A DNA stretch of 46,257 nucleotides from Leptospiraceae bacterium (lineage in GTDB: Bacteria > Spirochaetota > Leptospiria > Leptospirales > Leptospiraceae), in assembly GCA_947458405.1 (NCBI GenBank), contig CANGZW010000014.1, forward strand, positions 1-46,257, written 5' to 3'. Made by a program: the position numbers and the translations under genes. Shown here piece after piece: positions 9,059 to 15,907 of the stretch. Below the pieces are notes generated by a model. The model worked only from the letters and a program-made list of their open reading frames with translations, had not been told where the DNA came from and ran no database searches. The stretch's first letter is position 1. The number at the start of each line of letters is the position of its first letter.

Positions 9059-9469
9059 TTAACTGCTAATAAGCAAACGACTGAGTTTATATCTGGCTAT
9101 TTTTTTATGAGCTTCTTTATCATAGGTAATCCAAACACCATTGATATACTCTGCAAGAGCAACATAAGCAGAATCATATCCTGATAAACCCAATCCCTGG
9201 AATTTATGAGTAATCTTTAAAATATCAGGTGTCAATGAAAAACGCTTCCAACCTAAATTCATTAAAAGATCGATTTGCTTTTTTTGTACGAAAGTTATCT
9301 TTCCCTGGATTCTAAATAAGACATGATTCAATTCATAAAAGAAAAGTTCGGGTACTACATAATTTTCAGGAGAATCTAAAATAGACTCCAATATCGTCAA
9401 TGCCTCCTCTGAATCTTTTTCATCGAGGAACCATTTAATGGCAAGTGATGCATCAGGAATCTCAATCAT
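9059..9469 (-). CDS. vapC: VapC-type PIN-domain toxin ribonuclease
   Basis: A 136-aa PIN-domain protein with the acidic metal-binding residues in place: D6 (IPDASLAIKWF), E46 (FFYELNHV), D99 (LSGYDSAYVALA) and D117 (TYDKEAH). VapC toxins are Mg-dependent RNases that cut tRNA or rRNA when not held by their antitoxin. The ATG lies within the last codons of the upstream antitoxin gene (8-base overlap), the usual layout of type II modules in which translation of toxin depends on antitoxin. All four acidic residues are present, so the toxin is probably active. Confidence 0.88.
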   Translation of the reverse strand: MIEIPDASLAIKWFLDEKDSEEALTILESILDSPENYVVPELFFYELNHVLFRIQGKITFVQKKQIDLLMNLGWKRFSLTPDILKITHKFQGLGLSGYDSAYVALAEYINGVWITYDKEAHKKIARYKLSRLLISS

Positions 9470-9719
9470 ACCGCAGTTTTCTGATTTCTTTCAGAGAATT
9501 TTTTTTTGACTTCACCAGATTTTTCCGAAACAAAGAGATGATTTCTTTTTTCTTCTCCCTCTCTCTATAGTCAATAAACCTATTTTGAAAGTCTTCGAGA
9601 GAAATGAGAACAGCTACGGGAGTTCTATTTTTTTCAATGATGATAGGTTCCCCTGATTCTTTTAAGGACTCCAGGACTCTCCCAAATTCATTTCGAATTT
9701 TTAATGCATTTACATTCAT
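9462..9719 (-). CDS. Phd/YefM-family antitoxin of the VapC module
   Basis: An 85-aa protein with the Phd/YefM fold signature: an N-terminal NALKIRNEFGRVLESLKESG helix-rich part, then EPIIIEKNRTPVAVLISLEDF. This region dimerises and binds DNA; the basic C-terminal tail (KKEIISLFRKNLVKSKKNS) would wrap and inhibit the toxin. It is paired with the overlapping VapC gene. Family precedent says the complex represses its own promoter; a TTGACA/TACACT promoter lies directly in front of the start codon. Confidence 0.87.
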   Translation of the reverse strand: MNVNALKIRNEFGRVLESLKESGEPIIIEKNRTPVAVLISLEDFQNRFIDYREREKKKEIISLFRKNLVKSKKNSLKEIRKLRYD

Positions 9720-9725
9720 TCTTTA

Positions 9726-9755
9726 AGTGTAGAGGGATGTGTAGAGTATTGTCAA
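9726..9755 (-). promoter_or_regulatory. Putative promoter of the phd-vapC module
   Basis: On the minus strand a perfect -35 TTGACA (9755-9750) and a -10 TACACT (9731-9726) are separated by 18 bases. The expected transcription start, 6-7 bases past the -10 box, falls at about 9719-9720, on the antitoxin ATG itself. The message would then have almost no leader. No conventional Shine-Dalgarno sequence can fit between. Confidence 0.5.
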
Positions 9756-9848
9756 TAGAATTTCATACCGTTTTAAAACTTCACATCCGAAATTTTAAGG
9801 TGAGGGGGATTTAGAGAGCCTAAGGCCAACAAAATTTTCTATAAAAAA

Positions 9849-11369
9849 TCACTCCACTTTATATAAATCATACCCCGATGAATCTATCAGTTTAATTTTA
9901 CCATTTAGTTTTTGAATATAATTCCCCATAAAGTTTTTATCCCAGGGCTTTGCTACTAATAGGTACTGCAGTCCAAATCTTTCAATGATGTTTGTAAGAT
10001 CTCTTTTTTCATTTGGAATACATTTTCCAAATTCATCTGTGTATAGGTTGCGTACTTCAGGATTTCCAAGCCCTACCAAATCGATTATTTTTCTTTCGGA
10101 TATATAGGCTAGTATTCCTAAATCAGTGGATGAAATTATATCATTTTTATTTGTAATACTTTTTATGAATAATGCTTGTTTGTACAATCTCTCGTGGTGT
10201 AAGGAGGCTTCTCTATGAAAATTCTTCAATCTCTTTTTTTCATGAATCATAGAGTACATTACAAATAAAATTAAAATAACTAGACTCCCAATTATGATGG
10301 AGTTATTAAACTTAAGCTTTGATAGTATTATACCTATATTTATTAATCCTGAGGATGCAAAAAATATTAATCCTAAATATACCAGAATAAAATACCTTCC
10401 TTGGTAAGCTATTGAACCATCGGGTATAAACAGTAAGGAAGAAATAGAATGTAAAATTATATAAATTAAAAATACAAATAAAACCTCTCTACTATTTTTA
10501 TTGAATTTAAGTCCAATGATAGCAAGGAAAAACAATCCACTCATTGATTTTAAATAATGAAAATATCCTTCAAAAAAAATAAAGGAGCGCTCTTTTAAAT
10601 TCATACATGAATATAAAAAATAATTATACTTTGCACTCGCTGTATTTGGAATCGGATGACCTGTCATTTTATAAAACATCAAAGCGTATAAGATTATTCC
10701 AAAAGTGATGACTATAAAATATAAAATTAAATCTTTAATTGAAACTTTTCGGATTACAAACATTGATAAAATAAATATTGGTATGATCAAGAGACTATCT
10801 GGACGAATGAAAAGCATTACTATATTAAAGATTGCTAAATATATTATATTAATTTTATAAATATATATAAATAAATTAAGTATAAATATGAAAATATAAA
10901 GATTCGTTTCCATCCCAGAATTTGTTATAAAAGAAGTTTGAGCATGAAAAGAAAAAAATAAAGATCCCCCTAAAGCGATAAATTTATTATACATTTCATT
11001 TGTACCAAACTTCAATAGAATAAGATAAATCATAGTAATACATCCTATTCCAAAAATAATATTTATTAACCTTATTGACTCTTCAAATATCTCCAAATTA
11101 GTATTATGAATTAAAAATAATATTATCATATACAATGGAGAAGTAATACCATACAAATTTTCATGAAATATACTTACAGATGGCTTACCATATAAATATA
11201 AAGTTTTTGCACTACTCATTAAAATATATGCATCATCCCATGTGAATCTTTTTAGATTATCATTATGCCATGATGAACTTATTAAATATATTAGTATTGG
11301 AAGTATTACAATTGAATATTTGTGAATGAAATTAGTAATATGTAAATATTTTAATTTTTTTAAAATCAC
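9849..11369 (-). CDS. Polytopic membrane protein, GT-C glycosyltransferase-like
   Basis: A 506-aa protein with about ten hydrophobic helices and a soluble C-terminal domain from about residue 400. The first periplasmic loop carries WDDAYILMSSAKTLYLYG; a pair of Asp residues in the first loop is typical of GT-C enzymes that use lipid-linked sugars, and the later loop GRYFILVYLGLIFF also fits. The C-terminal part (LGILAYISERKIIDLVGLGNPEVRN) resembles bacterial dolichyl-phosphate-mannosyltransferase-like proteins of surface glycan assembly. The start is a GTG with a GGAGAT ribosome site 7-8 bases upstream. No glycan cluster surrounds it, so the acceptor is unknown. GT-C identity is by topology and motif only. 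Confidence 0.62.
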   Translation of the reverse strand: MILKKLKYLHITNFIHKYSIVILPILIYLISSSWHNDNLKRFTWDDAYILMSSAKTLYLYGKPSVSIFHENLYGITSPLYMIILFLIHNTNLEIFEESIRLINIIFGIGCITMIYLILLKFGTNEMYNKFIALGGSLFFSFHAQTSFITNSGMETNLYIFIFILNLFIYIYKINIIYLAIFNIVMLFIRPDSLLIIPIFILSMFVIRKVSIKDLILYFIVITFGIILYALMFYKMTGHPIPNTASAKYNYFLYSCMNLKERSFIFFEGYFHYLKSMSGLFFLAIIGLKFNKNSREVLFVFLIYIILHSISSLLFIPDGSIAYQGRYFILVYLGLIFFASSGLINIGIILSKLKFNNSIIIGSLVILILFVMYSMIHEKKRLKNFHREASLHHERLYKQALFIKSITNKNDIISSTDLGILAYISERKIIDLVGLGNPEVRNLYTDEFGKCIPNEKRDLTNIIERFGLQYLLVAKPWDKNFMGNYIQKLNGKIKLIDSSGYDLYKVE

Positions 11370-11644
11370 AGTTAGATCTCCAGTAGCACATAGCTTTAAT
11401 CTGCAGATCTACCCATAGTTCAAAGAAAATTCCTTGAATCTTTTAGACTACTATCCTAACTCTATAGTAAATAATTTTTTTAGTAAATTTATTATATTCC
11501 ATAATTTATTTCCTTATATTAATTCAAAGTAATAAAATTTGAGGAATTACTAAAGTAGACTAAATCACCCCTTCTTTGTTAAAATTTTATCTCTAAAATC
11601 TAAAGAATTTCTCTTTTTTCTTATAATACTGAAAGAAGGGAAAA

Positions 11645-11877
11645 ATGAATAAAGATTTATTACTAGAAATGTTATCTTATAAAAGTCCGGAAATTCTGAA
11701 GAAGTGGAAAACTGGTCAAAAAATTTTATAGTCAGTAAAATTGATAAATCCAAAAACATTCTTTTTATTGATGAATATAAAAATCGGTTTTACACTAAAC
11801 TCACTTCTTTGCAAAACTTAGAAAAGGGAAGTATGCGGATATTTCCCTCAACTAAAGCATCTTTTTTCCCTAGATGA
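11645..11877 (+). pseudogene. Small ORF apparently broken by a one-base frameshift
   Basis: An ATG at 11645 with a good AAGGG ribosome site opens 28 codons that end at a TAG (11729-11731). From about 11695 the next frame is open to a TGA at 11875-11877 and reads in coding style (SEEVENWSKNF, then KNILFIDEYKNRFYTKL). One extra A in the GGAAATTC run at about 11689-11696 would join both parts into one protein of about 77 aa. The product is not recognised. The 3' end overlaps the last codons of the DUF4143 ATPase gene on the other strand. It could be a chance pattern in AT-rich DNA. Confidence 0.35.
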
Positions 11878-12920
11878 ATTTGGTAAAATTTGGGGATATT
11901 GGTTCTGTCTCGAAAGTATTTTATATGGGGGGAAATTCCCTTTTCTCCTGTTTTACATTCAACTGCAAAAACTGGTTTCTTATTTTTTAATACTACAAAG
12001 TCTATCTCCCGTTTATCAGTATCTCGAATAAATCTAAGTTCCATTGAATCCCCTTCTGTATCTTCCAAATAATGGCAGTACTTCAGCAAATGACCAGCCA
12101 CAAAATTTTCAAATTTTGATCCCTCTGTACTACATGAACTCCAATCCCAAAGGTAGAGTTTTTTTTCTTTTTTAACAGCCCGAATTTTTGGAGCCCCGAA
12201 AGGCAAGATTCTAAAACAATAGTAAACTCTTTCTAAAATTGATATCCAGTTTTCAGCCGTTCTAAAGTTGACTTCCAAATCTTCAGATAGGGATTTTATG
12301 GATAAGGGTGATCCGATTCTTTCAGGTAGGGATTCTGCTAACAATTCAATAGAGGAATATTCTCTTAGATTTTCTATATCTCGAATGTCATCATTGATAA
12401 CTCGATAAAGCCTTTCTCTCGACCAAAGTTTCCATTCTTTTTCTGTACCATTCAAAAATGGTTCAGGAAAGCCTCCCAATTTTAATAAACTGCGAACATC
12501 CTCTAGGGAATGAATCTTTAGTTCCGGGATAGTAAGGGGATGAAGTCGAAGATAACGATATCTTCCAAGTAGGGAATCGCCACCCCTCCTATAATGATCC
12601 AATCTAGCTGATCCCGTGATGATATAGTTTTGCGAACCCTTATTGGTATCGTAATACCCTTTTAACAGAGATCTCCAGTTTTTAAATTTATGGATTTCAT
12701 CAAATAGAATTACTTTTTCATCGGGAAGTTCTCCTGATTTAATTATTTTTTTTGATTTCAGATTATCCCAATTCAAATAAGCTTTACTTTTATTATGAGG
12801 ATCTTTTAAAAAAGAGAGACAAAGTGTTGTCTTACCAACCTGCCTGGGTCCTCCCACAAAAACCATTCGTTTTTGTAAAAAATCAGATAAATCCTGTTTT
12901 AAGTATCGATCAATTGGCAT
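11790..12920 (-). CDS. AAA ATPase with C-terminal DUF4143 nuclease-like domain
   Basis: A 376-aa protein of the AAA_14/DUF4143 family. It has a Walker A FVGGPRQVGKTT (about 21-32), Walker B ILFDEIHKFKNW (71-82, D74 E75) and a sensor-like IITGSARLD. The C-terminal domain has the family's restriction-endonuclease-like core: EIDFVVLKNKKPVFAVECKTG contains a D-x(n)-ExK pattern. Members are common in bacteria and archaea, often in accessory regions; their role is not settled. The ATG at 12920 is needed to retain the N-terminal helix before Walker A. No ribosome site precedes it. Its putative promoter is overlaid by operator-like repeats (12939-13010), suggesting autoregulation or repression. Confidence 0.88.
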   Translation of the reverse strand: MPIDRYLKQDLSDFLQKRMVFVGGPRQVGKTTLCLSFLKDPHNKSKAYLNWDNLKSKKIIKSGELPDEKVILFDEIHKFKNWRSLLKGYYDTNKGSQNYIITGSARLDHYRRGGDSLLGRYRYLRLHPLTIPELKIHSLEDVRSLLKLGGFPEPFLNGTEKEWKLWSRERLYRVINDDIRDIENLREYSSIELLAESLPERIGSPLSIKSLSEDLEVNFRTAENWISILERVYYCFRILPFGAPKIRAVKKEKKLYLWDWSSCSTEGSKFENFVAGHLLKYCHYLEDTEGDSMELRFIRDTDKREIDFVVLKNKKPVFAVECKTGEKGISPHIKYFRDRTNIPKFYQIHLGKKDALVEGNIRILPFSKFCKEVSLV

Positions 12921-12929
12921 ATTAATTAA

Positions 12930-12957
12930 ATATTATCTATGAGTGTTTTGTAGTCAA
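12930..12957 (-). promoter_or_regulatory. Putative promoter of the DUF4143 ATPase gene
   Basis: On the minus strand TTGACT (12957-12952) and TAATAT (12935-12930) are spaced by 16 bases. The expected start of transcription at about 12923 is only three or four bases before the ATG, so the message would be nearly leaderless, in line with the absence of any Shine-Dalgarno sequence. The -35 box lies inside the inverted repeat at 12949-12962. Confidence 0.45.
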
Positions 12958-13010
12958 CTGCAATTTACTCATGAGTTTCTTGTAGTTGACTACATTTTAC
13001 TAATGAGTTG
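12939..13010. repeat. 32-bp direct repeat with embedded inverted repeats (operator-like)
   Basis: Units beginning ATGAGT start at 12939, 12971 and 13003 (the last partial), so the period is exactly 32 bases, about three helical turns. Each full unit holds a near-palindrome: TGTAGTCAACTGCA at 12949-12962 and TGTAGTTGACTACA at 12981-12994 (arms TGTAGT/ACTACA). The proximal copy covers the putative -35 box of the ATPase gene. This is the expected look of two dimer-binding operator sites placed on the same face of the helix. Confidence 0.7.
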
Positions 13011-13043
13011 TCCCGTCCTCTATTACTTGTGAAGAAACAACTC

Positions 13044-13078
13044 ATCTTCTTAGTAAATTTTATTTTTTCTAAGAAGAT
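13044..13078. terminator. Long-stem hairpin at the 3' end of the frameshifted membrane protein gene
   Basis: Perfect 10-base arms ATCTTCTTAG (13044-13053) and CTAAGAAGAT (13069-13078) enclose a 15-base AT loop. The stop codon of the minus-strand gene lies inside the stem. There is no clean T-tract after the stem on either strand, so it may be an mRNA end-protecting hairpin rather than a classical terminator. Confidence 0.45.
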
Positions 13079-13759
13079 TTAACATCTCTGAGCATTACCC
13101 TAACGGATTGGATAGCTTTTTCAGCTTTTGTTTTAGGTATAGAACCTCCACCCATTTTTTCAATTAACTGTGGGTCAGAAAGTAAGATAGATATAGATGT
13201 ACCTCCTGATGTTGTCAAAACAAAAGTTTCAGCTGAATTCAACTGCATGTAACCAATTTTACTATCTGTACTTTCAGTTTTAGTTGAAACAGAAACTACA
13301 TCTTTATAAAAATATTCATCTGTGTTTTCATTAATACAATTACCAGTTAATACATCATAACAGCAGCTATAAATCAACAGCTGATTTTGAGTAAAATTGA
13401 TAACTGTTACATTCATTGGAGTAAAACGAAGTACTCCATCTTCACCTGGTTTATATAGAATTTCACAATTAGCTGTATCCCATAGTCTTGGGCCTGTTAT
13501 AACTACTTCTTCACTTACAAATTCTGAAATATCTGTTCCTAACTTGCTTATTGCCCTGGCCTTGATACTATTAGAGAGCTCTTTATCTACTATTAAATCA
13601 TATTCTTGATCTGAAACTCTTCCCTTAAAAAATAAGTATATTATCCATCCACCAATTCCCAAACAATAAGAAAAAACCTATACCAACCATCCCTACTGCA
13701 ACCTGATTTGGATATTTTTCAAAATATTTTCTTACTTTAGCATGATCTAAACTTTCCAT
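13069..13759 (-). pseudogene. Small membrane-anchored protein gene with a single frameshift
   Basis: The longest open frame (13662-13069, TTG start, 197 aa) lacks a proper beginning. In another frame an ATG at 13759 with a strong GGGAG ribosome site, 9-10 bases upstream, reads MESLDHAKVRKYFEKYPNQV and enters a hydrophobic helix (GMVGIGFFLLF). Removing one G from the GGG at 13657-13660 fuses this to the main frame (GIGGWIIYLFFKGRVSD), giving one protein of about 229 aa with a single membrane helix and a soluble C-terminal domain. The soluble part is not recognised. Either the gene is inactivated or the base is a sequencing error. Confidence 0.7.
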
Positions 13760-13854
13760 GAATATTATCTCCCTTATTTTTTAAAATTTTTTGTAACTAC
13801 TCACATGGAAAAAAAGTGATTGTACAAATTTTCAGAATAATCTAAAATCTAAAA

Positions 13855-14265
13855 ATGAGCTTTCTAAGACGAGAAGAGTTCAAACTTTTAGCGAATGCAG
13901 ATCTAGATAAGCTCTAGATATATTTAACAGATAAGTTTAATGCTCTAGAATTAAAAATTGAGCAACAAACTCAGTTCATTCAAGTTCAAGAATCTAGAAT
14001 CAAAGAACTCGAAGCCCGACTAAATTAAAACAGTAAGAATAGCCACAAGCCGCCTTCCAGTGATATTTTTAAGAAGGAAAGAGACCGTAAGACATCCCGT
14101 AGGAAAAGTGGCGGTCAGACGGGTCATGAAGGAAGTAATCTGCAGATGGTATCCAATCCAACAGATACTAAGAAATATCCAGTTCCCTAGAATTGTGAAA
14201 AATGTAATCAATCCTTACTCGAGATTCAAGCTAAGTCCAAAGTTGAACAGGAATATATCCTTCAT
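13855..14265 (+). mobile_element. IS66-family transposase (TnpC) remnant, N-terminal part only
   Basis: One frame from the ATG at 13855 shows the N-terminal half of an IS66 transposase: a REEFKLLANADLDKL start, a leucine-zipper-like coiled coil (ALELKIEQQTQFIQVQES, IKELEARLN), the hallmark NSKNSHKPPSSD, RKSGGQTGHEG and a zinc-type CEKCNQ. Stops interrupt it at 13915-13917 (TAG), after ELEARLN (TAA, about 14026-14028) and before NCEKCNQ (TAG, about 14188-14190). The catalytic DDE part is absent. Beyond about 14265 similarity fades and HigB-like coding follows in the same frame. No terminal inverted repeats or target duplications were recognised. Confidence 0.8.
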
Positions 14266-14325
14266 TTCAGTTTTCATAATAAGAGAGGATTTGATGGTAT
14301 TATTACAGGTGGAATCCTTGATTTT

Positions 14326-14472
14326 ATGATCCTTTCTTTTTCCCATAAGGGATTAAAACTTTTTTATGAGACTGGAGATAAAAAAGGAATCATAACGGTG
14401 CATTCGGATAAATTGGCTAGGATTTTAGATAGGTTAGATGCAAGCAACATTAACTATATCGATTATCACTAG
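14326..14472 (+). pseudogene. higB: HigB (RelE-superfamily) toxin with internal deletion
   Basis: 48 codons from the ATG at 14326. The first 40 match the HigB start by eye (ILSFSHKGLKLFYETGDKKG, then HSDKLARILDRLDAS). They then jump directly to INYIDYH, which is the normal HigB carboxy-terminus. About 40-45 residues that hold the central strands and catalytic positions are missing, without loss of frame. The product should be inactive as an mRNA interferase. The HigA gene follows 8 bases later, as in intact higBA modules where the toxin comes first. Confidence 0.75.
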
Positions 14473-14480
14473 GAGCAGTT

Positions 14481-14753
14481 ATGAAAAAATCTAGAAAACC
14501 CACTCATCCAGGGGAAGTCTTTTACTATGATGTATTAGAGCCTTTGGGAATCTCGATTACAAATGCCTCCAAGCATCTGAGAGTCTCCAGAAAAACAGTT
14601 TCAGAACTTGTATCGGGTAAAATTTCTTTATCTCCACTCCTTGCGATTCGAATTGCAATGGTAACTAATACAACCTTCTCAAAAAAATATCCAAAACCTG
14701 AAATATTTCTCCTTACCCCCAAGTATATTCTCATAGAGAAAAATAACTTATGA
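14481..14753 (+). CDS. higA: HigA-type antitoxin (XRE helix-turn-helix), C-terminus possibly frameshifted
   Basis: A 90-aa protein that begins KKSRKPTHPGEVFYYDVLEPLGIS, the HigA signature, followed by an HTH (NASKHLRVSRKTVSELVSGK) and SPLLAIRIAMVTNTT. The usual HigA ending, of the TPEFWLNLQxxYDLW type, is absent. After NTT the frame reads FSKKYPKPEIF, whereas the +1 frame reads PSQKNIQNLKYF, closer to the family. A one-base deletion near 14676 is therefore likely. The DNA-binding half should still fold, so it could remain a repressor without a functional toxin. A GGAGCAG ribosome site precedes the ATG. Confidence 0.78.
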   Translation: MKKSRKPTHPGEVFYYDVLEPLGISITNASKHLRVSRKTVSELVSGKISLSPLLAIRIAMVTNTTFSKKYPKPEIFLLTPKYILIEKNNL

Positions 14754-15061
14754 TGAATAAAATTAGAGAGTATTTTTTGAATAAATTTTTAAGACAGCCA
14801 TTTCTTTTGGGATCAATTTATCTTTTATTCTTTGGTTTCGGGGGAATATACAATTGCTCTTCGGAAGAGGTAAAATCCAGTAATCCTGCCACAATTACTC
14901 AAAAGAGCATAGTGGAAACAGAAGAAGAAATTAAGCAGAAAGAATTTGAAAGATTAGAAAAAGAAAAACTAGAAAATGAAGAAAAGGAAAAAATAGCAAA
15001 GAAATTAGAAAAGGATTCTATAGAGTATAAAAAGCCTATCCAAATTATATGGATAGGCTAA
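14750..15061 (+). CDS. Small putative lipoprotein with charged coiled-coil tail
   Basis: A 103-aa protein with an N-terminal basic region, a hydrophobic helix and a cysteine at FGFGGIYNCSSEE, a plausible spirochaetal lipobox, followed by a Lys/Glu-rich coiled coil (about residues 58-92). It begins with a double ATG overlapping the higA stop by 4 bases. The last codons (PIQIIWIG) are encoded by the hairpin of a terminator, so the C-terminus may be an accidental extension. No family recognised. It could be a remnant joined to the higA transcript. Confidence 0.5.
   Translation: MMNKIREYFLNKFLRQPFLLGSIYLLFFGFGGIYNCSSEEVKSSNPATITQKSIVETEEEIKQKEFERLEKEKLENEEKEKIAKKLEKDSIEYKKPIQIIWIG
15033..15059. 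terminator. Bidirectional intrinsic terminator
   Basis: Perfect 9-base arms AGCCTATCC (15033-15041) and GGATAGGCT (15051-15059) around a 9-base loop. On the minus strand the stem is followed by TTTTTA, a good terminator for the PH/SHOCT gene that ends at 15066. On the plus strand a weaker AATCTTTTA follows the small lipoprotein gene. The stem is also coding sequence of that lipoprotein. Confidence 0.75.
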
Positions 15062-15065
15062 TCTT

Positions 15066-15746
15066 TTATAAACCCAAAAGCTCTCTTTTTTTCTTATCAA
15101 ACTCTTCTTGTGTTACAATTCCTTTCTTAAGAAGCTCTGATAATTTCTCTATTTCATCGTATTTGTTTTCATTACTCACGGCTGATGGTGGATTTATTTT
15201 TGAGTTTAAATCAGCACCCATTGTCTCGTTTTTCTCTTTAAATTGAGTGTACGCGTAATACGTTTTTTTGACCGATTCTATATCATCTCTATTCGTAAAA
15301 ATAGAATATGCATTCGATTTACTCATAACTTTCAATTGGAGTCCTGCATCATAAACTAGGTTATCTATATTTCTGAGTGGAATTATTAATTTAATAACAT
15401 TTAAACTATTCGCCTCAGCTACCGAAGCGATCAACCGTTCATTAGTAATCAATATATATGTTTGGAGCATGATTATTAGATAAACTAATCCGGCTATTCC
15501 AAACGTTAGCACACTGAAGAATTGGAAACCTGTTTCATTGTTGTTATTTTTATAAATTTTAATACACCATATAAAACTTCCTATCACCAGTATTAGCAAG
15601 AAGTAAAAGAAAATTCTATTAAAAGTAGCCTTTGCTAGTACGATCTCATTTTCTTCCAAATCTTTTACCAATATATCATTAATACCCTTATTTTTACTTA
15701 ATTTATTTCTATCTAAAACTGGTAATCCGTCATACCATTTATCCAT
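15066..15746 (-). CDS. Membrane protein with PH-like and SHOCT domains
   Basis: A 226-aa protein with two adjacent membrane helices (about residues 42-65 and 75-98), a bacterial PH-like domain (ILITNERLIA, then IIPLRNIDNLVYDAG, about 98-160) and a C-terminal SHOCT motif (DEIEKLSELLKKGIVTQEEF, about 196-224). SHOCT segments are short oligomerisation modules found at the ends of many unrelated bacterial membrane proteins. The molecular role is unknown. It appears to be a single-gene unit, with a terminator immediately downstream and a 160-base gap upstream. Confidence 0.75.
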   Translation of the reverse strand: MDKWYDGLPVLDRNKLSKNKGINDILVKDLEENEIVLAKATFNRIFFYFLLILVIGSFIWCIKIYKNNNNETGFQFFSVLTFGIAGLVYLIIMLQTYILITNERLIASVAEANSLNVIKLIIPLRNIDNLVYDAGLQLKVMSKSNAYSIFTNRDDIESVKKTYYAYTQFKEKNETMGADLNSKINPPSAVSNENKYDEIEKLSELLKKGIVTQEEFDKKKRELLGL

Positions 15747-15850
15747 AATCTCTCCTTTTATAAATAATACTCAAATGTAAAAAATGAGTTTATCTAAATA
15801 TTTATTAATTTTTAAAGTAAGTATCTTTATTAATCACTGAAGGTTTTTAA

Positions 15851-15884
15851 ATAGGACTGTAATTATTATTTTAAACAGTCCTAT
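15851..15884 (-). terminator. Intrinsic terminator after the 240-aa membrane protein gene
   Basis: Perfect 10-base arms ATAGGACTGT (15851-15860) and ACAGTCCTAT (15875-15884) around a 14-base loop. Read on the minus strand, the stem is followed by TTTAAAAACC and lies 24 bases past the end of the gene at 15908. Confidence 0.6.
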
Positions 15885-15907
15885 CACTTTAGATTCTTTT
15901 ACTTATA

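Noticed and set aside
11565-11759. 64-codon minus-strand open frame
   Set aside because: No ribosome site or recognisable content; the plus strand gives a better coding reading in the same stretch.
7749-14265. In-frame TAA/TAG codons as evidence of a changed genetic code
   Set aside because: Many intact genes in the window end at TAA or TAG with the next gene starting directly after (for example nadC, rel, pepA) and use CAA/CAG normally, so the stops in the CDF and IS66 frames are mutations or errors.
14060-14329. 89-codon plus-strand open frame
   Set aside because: It lies out of frame within the IS66 remnant, whose own frame shows family motifs.
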